Assembly: GCA_004078665.1 (NCBI GenBank)
Contig: SCFO01000012.1
Location: 1-51,821, forward strand
Origin: Halobacillus fulvus
GTDB taxonomy: Bacteria > Bacillota > Bacilli > Bacillales > Halobacillaceae
Direction: 5' to 3'
DNA length: 51,821 bases
Shown: piece after piece, positions 7,488 through 16,220 of the stretch
How the letters are laid out: each line of letters opens with the position of its first letter
Numbering within the stretch: position 1 is the stretch's first letter
Notes under the pieces: model-generated
The model's database searches: none
What the model saw: only the letters and a program-made list of their open reading frames with translations
What the model was told of the DNA's origin: nothing
Translations under genes and position numbers: made by a program

Positions 7488-8759
7488 ATGGATGCTACGT
7501 TTCTGATGAACAACTTGTGGATCATTGTCTGTACGATTTTGGTTTTGCTGATGCAGGGAGGATTTATTCTTCTTGAGGCAGGATCGACGCGAATGAAGAA
7601 TGCGGGACACATTGCAGGGAAGACCGTCTTTACGGTTGGGATCGTTTCCTTAGTTTTCTGGGCTGTCGGTTATGGATTGATTTATGGAGAAGGTAATGCT
7701 TTTATTGGTTTATCTAGTTTCTTCTATGGTGATGCAACGACGATGGGTGAAGGGCTTGCAGGTTCTGTTGACTTCTTGTTCCAGCTTGCGTTTGCCGCGA
7801 TTGCGATGACGATTGCGTTCGGTGGATTTGCTGAACGTGCCAAATTGACCGCTTATGTGGTATTTGCTATCTTATTTTCTATTTTCATTTACCCGGTCAT
7901 CGCCCACTGGATCTGGGGTGGCGGCTGGTTAGGCGCTCTTGGTAAACAGGACTTCGCTGGATCGACGGTTGTTCACTTGACGGGTGCGGCTGCAGCGCTT
8001 GCGGCGACGATGATTCTGAAGCCTCGTATCGGGAAATACAATAAAGATGGATCTTCGAACGATCTTGCTGGACATAACCAAGTATTCACGGCACTAGGTG
8101 TTTTGCTTCTGTGGGTCGGTTGGTTCGGATTCAATGCAGGTAGTACGTTTGGCGTAGCTGATGCGTTCTTTGGATATGTTGCGTTGAATACACAATTGGC
8201 TGCTGGTGCCGGTGCAATCGGTGCGATGGTGATGGTTTGGATTCTTTCAGGAAAAGCGGATGTTCCGACGACATTGAACGGTGCACTTGCCGGACTTGTT
8301 GCCATCACAGCATCCTGTGCGTTTGTTGCTCCGTGGGCCTCGGTCGTCATCGGGTTCATCGGTGGTATGATTGTTTACTTCAGTATGAAATTCTTTGATA
8401 AAAAGCAGATCGACGATCCAATTTTCGCCTTATCCGTTCACGGTACAGTCGGTATTTGGGGTACACTTTCTAACGGTCTTTTTGCAACACCTGAACTTGC
8501 GACGACAGGTCGCCCTGGTCTTTTCTACGGCGGTGGATTCACGCAGCTTGGTGTTCAGCTGTTAAGTGTTGTCGTTTGTGGTCTATTCGCTTTCCTTGTG
8601 GCTTATCTGATTCTGAAAGTGATGGACAAGACGATGGGTGGTCTACGCGTTTCTGAAGAAGAGGAAATCATGGGACTTGATATTAGTGAGCACGGCGGAT
8701 ATGGATATCCGGAGAACTTTGAGGTTCCTAAAGTGAAAGCAGAAAAATCTGGAGCATAA
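7488..8759 (+). CDS. amt: Ammonium transporter (Amt/NrgA family)
   Basis: A 423-residue ammonium channel with eleven predicted membrane helices. The substrate-site residues are present: Asp155 (KQDFAGS) and the pore twin histidines His163 (VVHLTG) and His318 (LSVHGTVG). The ATG at 7488 follows AGGGGACAGGTG; the 31 codons of open frame upstream would cover the GlnR/TnrA box and are not supported. No glnK/PII gene follows, unlike nrgAB of Bacillus subtilis. Instead a GlnD-like nucleotidyltransferase gene starts nine bases downstream. Nitrogen control is suggested by the box at 7439-7455. Confidence 0.93.
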   Translation: MDATFLMNNLWIIVCTILVLLMQGGFILLEAGSTRMKNAGHIAGKTVFTVGIVSLVFWAVGYGLIYGEGNAFIGLSSFFYGDATTMGEGLAGSVDFLFQLAFAAIAMTIAFGGFAERAKLTAYVVFAILFSIFIYPVIAHWIWGGGWLGALGKQDFAGSTVVHLTGAAAALAATMILKPRIGKYNKDGSSNDLAGHNQVFTALGVLLLWVGWFGFNAGSTFGVADAFFGYVALNTQLAAGAGAIGAMVMVWILSGKADVPTTLNGALAGLVAITASCAFVAPWASVVIGFIGGMIVYFSMKFFDKKQIDDPIFALSVHGTVGIWGTLSNGLFATPELATTGRPGLFYGGGFTQLGVQLLSVVVCGLFAFLVAYLILKVMDKTMGGLRVSEEEEIMGLDISEHGGYGYPENFEVPKVKAEKSGA

Positions 8760-8768
8760 AAAGGGTGA

Positions 8769-9743
8769 ATGGGTTTGTTTAACTCTTATGAAGAGATCAA
8801 GCAATGGAGACAGGATACAATCCAGTCTGTGGAAGGCGATCATGCCGATTTGAACGCCTTCCACGACCAAATCATGAACCATACCTTTACACTGGCACTT
8901 GAAAAAGTGAAAAGCGAGCAGGGGGAGCCACCTGCTCCTTTTGTGTTTTTCCTAATGGGGAGTGCCGGGCGGTATGAACAGTCGATCTGGAGCGATCAGG
9001 ACCATGGGATTCTGTTTCGCGGAGACGACGTCCACCAGTCTTACTTTTTACAATTAGGAGAAGAGATCAGCACGGGGCTTGGTGTTACCGGTTATGAAAA
9101 ATGTGATGGAAACGTCATGGCATCGAATCCGCTTTGGTGCCAGCCTGTCGAGGTTTTCAAGCAGCAGATCACTGATTGGCTGAACGAGGAAAGCTGGCAG
9201 ACGCTCCGTAATTTTTCCATCTTCTTTGATTCAAGAAGTTTTCATGGAGAGGATGAGCTGCTTCTTGAAGCGAAGCAACACTCTTTTTCCTTGATAGACG
9301 GACACCCGCATTTGTACGAGCGGCTGATGGATAACTTCGAATATATGAAAAAAGGTGTCGGTGTCTTCGGGCAGCTTTTGCCTGACCAAAAGGATGCCGG
9401 GAAAAATGAGCTCCACTTGAAGCATACGGTCTATTTTCCGTATGTAAATGCACTGAGACTGCTTGCATTGAAAAAGAACTTGACGACAGCCTCGACGATC
9501 TCCCGGTTTGAGCAGCTGCGCTTTTTCTATCCATTCATTGCAACCTATGAAAAAGACTTCCGGCGATTCCTCGAGCTGCGTCTCTTATTGAAAAAAGGAG
9601 AGGAGAGCTATGAGAAGGTCCACCTTTTGTCGATTGAAAAGCTTTCAAAAAAAGATAAACAAGAGCTGAAACACTTGATTCGTAGGGGGCAACGGCTGTT
9701 TACAAGTGTTACGTCGGTCATGAAGGAAGAGGTTCCTTCATGA
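8769..9743 (+). CDS. DUF294 / GlnD-like nucleotidyltransferase
   Basis: A 324-residue protein. The nucleotidyltransferase active-site pattern is clear: Gly64-Ser65 followed by Asp76 and Asp78 (GSAGRYEQSIWSDQDHG). The C-terminal half matches the 'putative nucleotidyltransferase substrate-binding' domain in character. It resembles the catalytic part of GlnD (PII uridylyltransferase) without the HD and ACT domains. It follows amt by nine bases and overlaps the next gene by four (ATGA), so the three form one operon. A nitrogen-signalling role is inferred from this context; the target protein is unknown. Confidence 0.82.
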   Translation: MGLFNSYEEIKQWRQDTIQSVEGDHADLNAFHDQIMNHTFTLALEKVKSEQGEPPAPFVFFLMGSAGRYEQSIWSDQDHGILFRGDDVHQSYFLQLGEEISTGLGVTGYEKCDGNVMASNPLWCQPVEVFKQQITDWLNEESWQTLRNFSIFFDSRSFHGEDELLLEAKQHSFSLIDGHPHLYERLMDNFEYMKKGVGVFGQLLPDQKDAGKNELHLKHTVYFPYVNALRLLALKKNLTTASTISRFEQLRFFYPFIATYEKDFRRFLELRLLLKKGEESYEKVHLLSIEKLSKKDKQELKHLIRRGQRLFTSVTSVMKEEVPS

Positions 9744-10462
9744 ATCCGTTCGCGCAATTCGTCAAAGGATTAACGGATCGTCTCGGTAACGGCTTCTCTT
9801 CTTTGAATCAAAATGATCCGGGAAAAGTGGCGTATGTAAGGAACTTAGAGAGGCAGATGCAGAGCCAGGACGTGCTCGATCAGCCACTTGAAGACTTGCG
9901 GCTTGTCGTCTTCGATTTGGAGACGACAGGCTTTTATCCTTATAATGGCGATGAAATTCTATCGATCGGAGCGGTAAAGGTTCACGGAACGAAGGTGCTA
10001 GAGGAAGAAACATTCTATTCACTTGTCAAAAGTGAATCTCTGCCGTCTGAGGAAATTACCGAGCTGACGGGAATTGACGAGGAAATGCTGAAGGATGCGC
10101 CTCCACTTGGAGATGTGCTGAGGGATTTTTACCGGTTTACAAAGCAGGATGTCCTCGTCGCTCATCATGCCAATCACGAAAAGCAGTTCATGAGCCATGC
10201 GACATGGCTTGCATTGAAAAAAAGCTTCCAGCATCGGATCGTCGACACGACGTTTCTCGTGCGTATCGCGCATGCCGACAGAGCACTCAATTCCTTGGAC
10301 GAATGCTGTGAACAATACGGGATTCCCAATGACCAGCGTCACCACGCTCTCCACGATGCGATGGCGACCGCCAAGCTCTGGGTCGAATGCGTCCGAGACA
10401 TCCAAAAACAAGACTACAAAACCCTGAAAGATGTGTACACACACCTTGCAACATCAAAATGA
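9740..10462 (+). CDS. DnaQ-like 3'-5' exonuclease (DEDDh)
   Basis: A 240-residue exonuclease of the DNA polymerase III epsilon superfamily. ExoI is VVFDLETTG with Asp59 and Glu61. ExoII is LVAHHANHEKQF, where Glu147 stands where Asp is usual. ExoIII is HHALHDAMATA with a His and Asp206. About 50 residues precede the nuclease fold. The ATG overlaps the stop of the nucleotidyltransferase gene. This is probably not the replicative proofreading subunit, since Bacillus PolC carries its own; co-transcription with amt suggests a specialised nuclease, but nothing in the sequence gives its substrate. Confidence 0.85.
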   Translation: MNPFAQFVKGLTDRLGNGFSSLNQNDPGKVAYVRNLERQMQSQDVLDQPLEDLRLVVFDLETTGFYPYNGDEILSIGAVKVHGTKVLEEETFYSLVKSESLPSEEITELTGIDEEMLKDAPPLGDVLRDFYRFTKQDVLVAHHANHEKQFMSHATWLALKKSFQHRIVDTTFLVRIAHADRALNSLDECCEQYGIPNDQRHHALHDAMATAKLWVECVRDIQKQDYKTLKDVYTHLATSK

Positions 10463-10466
10463 ACAT

Positions 10467-10529
10467 GGGACAGATGGGGTCGGTTCTGCTTGTCCTGCGG
10501 GACAAGGCAGAACCGACCCCACCTGTCCC
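10467..10529. repeat. REP-like head-to-head pair forming one hairpin
   Basis: Units at 10467-10496 (forward, core GGGGTCGG) and 10499-10529 (reverse, core CCGACCCC) separated by two or three bases. Compared with other copies, both arms carry the same A/T exchange, so pairing is kept. The hairpin lies between the convergent exonuclease and GGDEF-EAL genes, where it could also stop transcription from both sides. Confidence 0.88.
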
Positions 10530-10539
10530 ACAAGTATGC

Positions 10540-12954
10540 CTAAAAGATCTCTTCGGGATCGACGGGTTTGCTGTAGTAGTAGCCTTGGTAGGTGTCGCAT
10601 TTTTTCTTTTGCAAAAACTTCATTTGTTCTTCGGTTTCGACACCTTCTGCAATCACTTTCAGCTTGAGGTTATGTCCTAAAGCGATGATGGTTGCGATGA
10701 TATCCCCTTCATCTTCATTGTTATGGATATCCCGCACGAACGACTGATCGATTTTCAAATGGTCGATCGGGAAGTTTTTTAAATAATTCAGGGAACTGTA
10801 TCCCGTCCCGAAGTCATCAATGGATATCTGGACACCGATGGCTTTTAATTCATGCAAAATTTCAGTTGCAGTATCGGCGTTCATGGCCATCGATTCTGTG
10901 ATTTCAAGCTCTAAGTAGCGAGGATCCAGGCCGGTTTCCTCAAGAATCGTAGCGATTTTGTCGATTAGATCCGCGTGGTAAAACTGTCTCGTTGAGAGAT
11001 TGACAGACATGACAATCGGTTCCATCCCTGCTTCCTGCCATTTTACATTTTGCCTGCACGCAGTTCTAAGCACCCATTCCCCAATCGGGACAATGAGACC
11101 TGTTTCTTCTGCTAAAGGGATGAAGTCGGCGGGGGAAACGATTCCCAACTCTGAATTTTTCCATCGGATCAATGCTTCCACTCCATTTAATTTTCCTGTG
11201 TGGACATCGACTAGTGGCTGGTATTGGAGGAAAAACTCTTCACGATCCAGCGCCTTGTGTAAGAGATTTTCCAAAATGAAATCACCCGTCCGCCGCTGTA
11301 CCCTGCTGCTATACACTTGATAGGTGTTCTTGCCGAGCTTTTTAGCGTGATACATGGCGTTGTCCGCTTTTTTAATCAGGTTCTTAAAGTCATGACCGTG
11401 ATCGGGATAAAAGCTGATGCCAATACTGACGGTCAGGACGGCTTCAAAATCATGGAGGTCATAAGGCTTAGAAATTTGCTCTCGCAAAAGGTCAGCTAAC
11501 TCTTCTGTATGAGCAGTTGTGGTACTCCGCTGCAGAATGATGAACTCATCGCCGCCGTATCGGTAGAGCGTGGCGTTGGATCTTAGACAGCTTTTCAATC
11601 TATCGGATACTTTTTGTAAAAGAAGATCGCCCATCTCGTGTCCAAGGTAGTCGTTGATGAATTTGAAGCGGTCCAAATCGAGAAAAAGGATCGAGAACAT
11701 GCCCTGTTCCGCATCGGCTTCTCTCACAGCGATATCGATGTCCTGCTGAAAAGACCTCTGATTACGCAAACCGGTAAGGGAGTCGTGAAAGGCCATATGA
11801 TTAACGGTCTTCTCGGCACGTTTACTTTCTGTGACATTTTTTCCGATACAATGAATTCCGGTCATTTCTTTGTTTGAAAAGATTGGAATGAGCGTGATAT
11901 GCAGATCGAATGTTACGCCAGAACGGTTTCTCATCGTCGTTTCATACTGGTGGGCTTTTCCTTCTAAGACAATTTGGAACTGTTCTTTTGTATATTGACG
12001 TTTCTCAGGAACGATGAAGGTCATAAAAGAAGTCGCTAACAGCTCCGACTCACTCAATCCTGTGAGGGTGGTCGTGGCTGAATTCGCATGGGTGAAATGA
12101 CCTTCCAAATCGAAGGTAGCGACTGCGTCGATGTTATGCTCGAAAAGGGCGCGGTATCGTTGCTCGCTCTCAATCAACAGTCGTTCGGTGTTCTTTTCAA
12201 CGGTAACATCCCGCGCGATTCCAATGCCGCCGACAATCTCTTTTTTGAAATGGATGGGTACCGCGGTGATGTTCAAGTCGATAAACTGCCCATCACTTGC
12301 TATCATCCTCGATTCGACCGTAAGCGTTTTGCCTGACATAATTCTCTGGAAGTTTTCATATGTATGTTTCTGATCTTCAGGTACTATCAATTGATGATAA
12401 CTTTTTTGTAAAAGGGACGGTTTCGGATACCCAAGGATTTTTTCTCCAGCAGGGTTGATATTCGTAAATTGGCCTCTCGTATCGATTGAAAAAATAATGT
12501 CCGGATGATATTTGAATAAGGACTCGAAATCAGTGAGTGCTTTTTCCAACAGATCTTCAGTGCGTTTCTTTTTTGAAATATCCCGTGCGGTGGTGAGTGT
12601 AAAGTAGTGATTGCTTTTAAGCTTGATGATCCGACTGCAAATTTGGACTGGGAATCGAGTGCCGTCCTTTTTAATATGAAGAACCTCCATCGAAACCGGT
12701 TGTCCTTCGAGCAGTTGCCTGTATGTATCGTGCACATCTGGTACGGAATGAAGATCGACGATTTCAGTCGGGTCTAGGTTGAGGAATTCTTCTCGTGAAT
12801 ATCCGAGTTCGCTGCAAGCTGTCTCATTGACTTCTACAAACACATTATCTGTAAAGTCCTCATTCATCGACGAAATATAAACAGCCTCATTCAACTGCTG
12901 CACAATCTGATAAAAATCTCCATCCGTCCATACCGACGTATTCTGCTTCTGCAT
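10540..12954 (-). CDS. PAS-PAS-PAS-GGDEF-EAL cyclic-di-GMP protein
   Basis: About 804 residues, cytosolic (no membrane segment). Three PAS domains (about 10-130, 145-255, 265-380) each end in a typical 'DIS/DVT/NVTE' linker and are followed by a GGDEF domain and an EAL domain. The cyclase motif YRYGGDEF is intact (467-471). The phosphodiesterase motif EALIRW is intact (593-595), with [10 protein letters not shown] further on. The inhibitory RxxD site just before GGDEF reads RSNA, so product inhibition of the cyclase is probably absent. The start is taken at 12954, nine bases after GGGAGG; the GTG 14 codons upstream has no ribosome binding site. It stands alone and is likely to make or break cyclic di-GMP. 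Confidence 0.88.
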   Translation of the reverse strand: MQKQNTSVWTDGDFYQIVQQLNEAVYISSMNEDFTDNVFVEVNETACSELGYSREEFLNLDPTEIVDLHSVPDVHDTYRQLLEGQPVSMEVLHIKKDGTRFPVQICSRIIKLKSNHYFTLTTARDISKKKRTEDLLEKALTDFESLFKYHPDIIFSIDTRGQFTNINPAGEKILGYPKPSLLQKSYHQLIVPEDQKHTYENFQRIMSGKTLTVESRMIASDGQFIDLNITAVPIHFKKEIVGGIGIARDVTVEKNTERLLIESEQRYRALFEHNIDAVATFDLEGHFTHANSATTTLTGLSESELLATSFMTFIVPEKRQYTKEQFQIVLEGKAHQYETTMRNRSGVTFDLHITLIPIFSNKEMTGIHCIGKNVTESKRAEKTVNHMAFHDSLTGLRNQRSFQQDIDIAVREADAEQGMFSILFLDLDRFKFINDYLGHEMGDLLLQKVSDRLKSCLRSNATLYRYGGDEFIILQRSTTTAHTEELADLLREQISKPYDLHDFEAVLTVSIGISFYPDHGHDFKNLIKKADNAMYHAKKLGKNTYQVYSSRVQRRTGDFILENLLHKALDREEFFLQYQPLVDVHTGKLNGVEALIRWKNSELGIVSPADFIPLAEETGLIVPIGEWVLRTACRQNVKWQEAGMEPIVMSVNLSTRQFYHADLIDKIATILEETGLDPRYLELEITESMAMNADTATEILHELKAIGVQISIDDFGTGYSSLNYLKNFPIDHLKIDQSFVRDIHNNEDEGDIIATIIALGHNLKLKVIAEGVETEEQMKFLQKKKCDTYQGYYYSKPVDPEEIF

Positions 12955-13110
12955 CCCTGCATTCCTCCCTCTTACAAACCGAGCATAAATTCCCACGCTT
13001 TGCTTAATTATACCAATATATTAGTCCGAGTGACAGTGGCTCTATGCCGAATTGGGTGGATGGTGGGCGCTCGTGCTGATTGGAGTGGGACAGTTGGCGC
13101 TCATGTTAGT

Positions 13111-13179
13111 GGGACAGTTGGGGACGGTTCTGCTTGTCCCACTTCGTCTGGGACAGTGAGAACCGTCCCCAACTGTCCC
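13111..13179. repeat. Head-to-head pair of REP-like units plus a partial copy
   Basis: Units at 13111-13140 (forward) and 13150-13179 (reverse) with a nine-base spacer, plus a partial GGGACAGTTGG at 13087 just upstream. They lie downstream of the PP-loop gene and upstream of the GGDEF-EAL gene. No gene is visible in the surrounding 277 bases. Confidence 0.9.
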
Positions 13180-13231
13180 GCAAACCAAAAAGAAAAGCAA
13201 CAGGGATTGCTCCTGTCGCCTTTCTGATCCT

Positions 13232-13972
13232 CTAATTCAATACTTTCTTCAACCGCCTTCTCACTTTAAACAGAAAGTAGTTCGCTCTCTCTTTTTGAGT
13301 CGGTTCCGGAATACGGTATCCCATTCCTTCCTCAATCGTGTACTTGCATGGGTTACAAAGACCGCATGGTTCTCCGTTTTTCTTCGGAGTATGGCAAAAC
13401 CACGTTTCTTCCATGATATGAAGAAAATCTTCTTTTTCAGCCTGTTCCTTCATCTGGAGCTTAGTGATCTCTAGTAGAGGGAAACGATAAGGCTGGAAAA
13501 TGACAAATGCAGGGTGAGAGGGCTGTTGGACAACTCTGTAATAAAAATCGTCTTCATCGTCGATTTTAGCAACGTCATCGTTGATCATCCCTTGCACTTT
13601 ATCATCATGGTGAACGGACAGTTCCAATGATCCTATGTTTTCGGAAACGGCATAACGTCCGAGCCAGTCATATTGATCTCCGAGTCTATATTCTTTCTGG
13701 AGCTTTTTGTACTGAGTGGTAAAAGCGGGATTGGGAGGGATTTCAGCCTTTTTCACAAAAATCGTATCCTTTATCCGATGTTCAGCAGACGAATCATATT
13801 CGATCATCAAATCCTTTATCTTCTCCATTGTCTGGATTTCCATTTCTGTCGAAGGTCGAACGTGATCGAGTACGTAGTATGGCTGAATTGTTCTTTTCTT
13901 CATCAACACGAGATCCAGAACACGGTAAGTGGAATCCCAGCCACCTGTCCATAACACATTGTGTATTGTCAT
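13232..13972 (-). CDS. PP-loop ATPase-like protein with zinc motif (QueC/ExsB-like)
   Basis: A 246-residue protein. The N-terminus has a PP-loop ATP pyrophosphatase motif, VLWTGGWDSTYR at 7-18 (the SGGxDS pattern with Thr for the first Ser). Near residues 190-215 there is a cysteine cluster, FCHTPKKNGEPCGLCNPC, like the zinc site of 7-cyano-7-deazaguanine synthase QueC. It is probably an adenylating enzyme of the QueC/ExsB group, but no queC/D/E/F partners are nearby and the rest of the sequence is divergent, so the substrate is unknown. AAGGAGG precedes the ATG. Monocistronic, flanked on both sides by REP pairs. Confidence 0.65.
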   Translation of the reverse strand: MTIHNVLWTGGWDSTYRVLDLVLMKKRTIQPYYVLDHVRPSTEMEIQTMEKIKDLMIEYDSSAEHRIKDTIFVKKAEIPPNPAFTTQYKKLQKEYRLGDQYDWLGRYAVSENIGSLELSVHHDDKVQGMINDDVAKIDDEDDFYYRVVQQPSHPAFVIFQPYRFPLLEITKLQMKEQAEKEDFLHIMEETWFCHTPKKNGEPCGLCNPCKYTIEEGMGYRIPEPTQKERANYFLFKVRRRLKKVLN

Positions 13973-14084
13973 CGTAATCCTCCTTCTGCACGTATCTTTA
14001 CTTAGTCATACCCTGAAAATCAGTCGAATAATCGCTTGTGGGGAGTGGGACAGTGGGGGGAGAGACCGTGGAGCAGAATGGGAT

Positions 14085-14153
14085 GGGACGATTGGGGACG
14101 GTTCTGCTTGTCCCACTTAATCTGGGACAAGCAGAACCGTCCCCAACCGTCCC
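14085..14153. repeat. Head-to-head pair of REP-like units
   Basis: Units at 14085-14114 (forward) and 14124-14153 (reverse) with a nine-base spacer, plus a degenerate GGGACAGTGGGG at 14047. This is the last copy of the family; none was found from here to the right end of the window. Confidence 0.9.
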
Positions 14154-14186
14154 GCTCAGCCTCCCACCACCCAACCCCTAACAAAA

Positions 14187-14222
14187 AAGCTGCCTCCGAA
14201 CCGTTTCCGGTGGGGGCAGCTT
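14187..14222 (-). terminator. Terminator of the small zinc-finger gene
   Basis: Stem AAGCTGCC / GGCAGCTT with an inner CCG/CGG pairing. Read leftward it is followed by a T run. It begins about five bases after the stop of the gene at 14227. Confidence 0.8.
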
Positions 14223-14226
14223 TTGT

Positions 14227-14484
14227 TTAGGCGTGCTGTTTCAGTTCTTGGTACATGCGTTGGCCTTCTTCGTTCAGTACGCTTCCTGTTCCGTGGCAGG
14301 AGTAGCATTCTTTTTCATATTTTGTTTCTTCAAACGCCATTTTCCAGGCGGTATTTCCTTTTGCATAGTTCGTGCGCTCATAGTGATCGACGATCATGTT
14401 CGCTTTGCTATCATCGTATTCCTCGTATTTTCCGGATCCTTGGCAGACGGGACAGACGTGGTACAAGGTGCTCGTTTTTGGCAT
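14227..14484 (-). CDS. Small DnaJ-type zinc-finger protein
   Basis: An 85-residue protein with two CxxCxGxG repeats, CPVCQGSG near residue 11 and CYSCHGTG near residue 60, spaced by a charged segment. Two such repeats make half of the four-repeat zinc domain of DnaJ, enough for one zinc site. There is no J-domain. AGGGAGAG precedes the ATG. Similar orphan proteins are usually called hypothetical; chaperone or redox roles are possible but not shown here. Confidence 0.7.
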   Translation of the reverse strand: MPKTSTLYHVCPVCQGSGKYEEYDDSKANMIVDHYERTNYAKGNTAWKMAFEETKYEKECYSCHGTGSVLNEEGQRMYQELKQHA

Positions 14485-14694
14485 GTGTAAGCTCTCCCTT
14501 AGTTTTATAATATTAAGATTGATTTTATGAAATATTCTGACTAATTACAATAGATAGGAGCACATATTCCAATTAAAAAAAAGAAAAAAAGTCAAACGTC
14601 TGTAACAATTTCCTATTTTTAGATTTCGACATAGTATAATAGAAGAAACTTGTCGAAGCTGCTTAGCCGAATCTTTTATTAAAGGGGAGGGGCC

Positions 14695-15399
14695 ATGAGA
14701 AGAATCCTTAAAATCGGTGGCTGGGTACTGATGGTCGTGGTGATTTTCTTTGCGGGAAGTGCGCTGGCAACGCTTGGGGCAGAGACGACGTTCAAGGAGA
14801 AGACGCTGGATTTGACGACGATTGATGAAGAGATTCTGATGATGATGGAAGAAAGGGACCTGTTGCAGGAAGAGCTGGACGGTTTACGGGCGGAAAAAGA
14901 AGAGATTCAGGCTTTGATTGATAGCAGGGACAGTGTGCAGGCTGAGGTTGATGGGCTGCAGGCAGATCTTGAGGATACTCAGTCGTTGTTGAATGAAGAG
15001 TTAGAAAAAGGTCGGGAAGAGATTGCGGTGAAGCTTGAAGAGGAACAGGCGAAATTGACCGATGCCGAAACGAAGCTAGCGGATGTAGCGGCACAGATTG
15101 AGGAGCAGGAAGGGGTGCTCGCCAGTTTATCCGGTCAGATTGAGCAGGCGGGTCTGGAGCCGATCACGCTGATCGCCGGGCAATATGTTGTAGGACGGGA
15201 TATTCCGGAGGGACGTTATCAGGTGACGAACATAGGAGACGGCACAAACTTTTTCGTCTATGACAGTTCAGGCTACCCGACGGTCAATACGATTCTTGGG
15301 GATGGAATGGTAGGCTCAGGCGACTATCTGTTTTTCACGAGCGAGGGAGATATGATTGAAACACTGGGTCAGGTCAGGTTGACGCCGATGGAAGAATAG
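14695..15399 (+). CDS. Membrane-anchored coiled-coil protein with C-terminal beta domain
   Basis: A 234-residue protein: one N-terminal hydrophobic segment (about 7-25) that could be a signal or anchor, a long Glu-rich coiled coil (about 45-150), and a C-terminal domain of about 70 residues starting GQYVVGRDIPEGRY. That last domain, with the 'G.DIPEGRY' strand, is seen in other Gram-positive surface proteins of unknown function. The product is probably extracytoplasmic. The ATG follows GGGGAGG. A TATAAT at 14635-14640 is a likely -10 element, without a clear -35. The function is unknown. Confidence 0.7.
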   Translation: MRRILKIGGWVLMVVVIFFAGSALATLGAETTFKEKTLDLTTIDEEILMMMEERDLLQEELDGLRAEKEEIQALIDSRDSVQAEVDGLQADLEDTQSLLNEELEKGREEIAVKLEEEQAKLTDAETKLADVAAQIEEQEGVLASLSGQIEQAGLEPITLIAGQYVVGRDIPEGRYQVTNIGDGTNFFVYDSSGYPTVNTILGDGMVGSGDYLFFTSEGDMIETLGQVRLTPMEE

Positions 15400-15400
15400 A

Positions 15401-15432
15401 AAAAAACACAGATGCGTAATCTGTGTTTTTTT
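15401..15432. terminator. Bidirectional terminator
   Basis: AAAAAACACAGAT / ATCTGTGTTTTTT around a GCGTA loop, between the convergent coiled-coil and SLH genes. It has T runs in both directions. It overlaps the stop codon of the SLH gene. Confidence 0.88.
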
Positions 15433-16060
15433 ACTTGATGGAAATGACCCGAACCGAGTTGTCGAGGATGCCGGCGAGCATTTTGGAAAACTCTGCCCGT
15501 GAAATCGGCTCTCCTGGCTTGAACGTTCCGTCAGGGTATCCATTAATATAATTTTTTGAAGCTAAATCCGTGATCGATTCCTCTGCCCACAAGCCTCTCA
15601 CATCTGGAAAACTCCCATTATTAAGCCCCCTGGAAATGTCATAGGCGTTATCGAGCATATGCGCTGCTTCCGCCCGAGTGATCTGGTCTTTTCCGCGGAA
15701 TGTACCATCCGGATAGCCGTTGATCAGCCCTTTTTCAAATCCGACAGCAATCATCTCGTAATAAAAGTTGCTTGTCGAAACATCCGGAAAACCGGGGTTG
15801 GACGTAGGCTCAACATTCGGATAGAGATCATAGACGAGCATTTTGACCGCCTGGTTCCGTGTGAGCGGATCGTTCGGTCCGAAGCGTCCATCCGGATAGC
15901 CGTCAATGATATTCTCACTCGTTAAGTATAAAATTTCTTCCTCTGCCCATGGGGCTTTGTCTAAATCACTATACGTATCCGAGGCGAAAGATTGACTGGC
16001 AAAAGCGAAGGCAACCGTGAACAGTAAAGCAAATAATGCGATGTATTTTTTCATTGGCAA
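15431..16060 (-). CDS. S-layer homology (SLH) domain protein
   Basis: A 209-residue secreted protein: a signal peptide (KKYIALFALLFTVAFAFA, cleavage probably after SFA near 26) followed by three SLH domains and nothing else. Each domain has the 'GYPDGxFxPxxxxTRAEAxxML' type pattern (INGYPDGTFRGKD, INGYPDGTFKPGE). SLH domains bind pyruvylated secondary cell wall polymer, so this is a wall-bound protein without its own catalytic part. AAGGAGG precedes a TTG at 16060 by five bases and an ATG two codons later (16054); either could be used. Confidence 0.87.
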   Translation of the reverse strand: MPMKKYIALFALLFTVAFAFASQSFASDTYSDLDKAPWAEEEILYLTSENIIDGYPDGRFGPNDPLTRNQAVKMLVYDLYPNVEPTSNPGFPDVSTSNFYYEMIAVGFEKGLINGYPDGTFRGKDQITRAEAAHMLDNAYDISRGLNNGSFPDVRGLWAEESITDLASKNYINGYPDGTFKPGEPISRAEFSKMLAGILDNSVRVISIK

Positions 16061-16220
16061 AGACTCCTCCTTATCCCTATCTCATGGTAATAAAATCGAA
16101 TCATCATTGATATAGGTGGGGAGGAGCATTTTACTTATAAAAACTGTCATATTTCTTTAGAATATCAAGGTTTTTGGCGATAGGTGTGTCTATGGATTCA
16201 GGAAAAAAGTGGCTTTTCAT

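Noticed and set aside
9169-9534. 121-codon minus-strand frame inside the nucleotidyltransferase gene
   Set aside because: Antisense shadow of a gene with clear motifs, without a start site.
356-14153. Repeated palindromes as a CRISPR array
   Set aside because: The units are scattered between genes, in both orientations, often as head-to-head pairs, with no regular unique spacers and no cas genes. They fit REP sequences with a RAYT.
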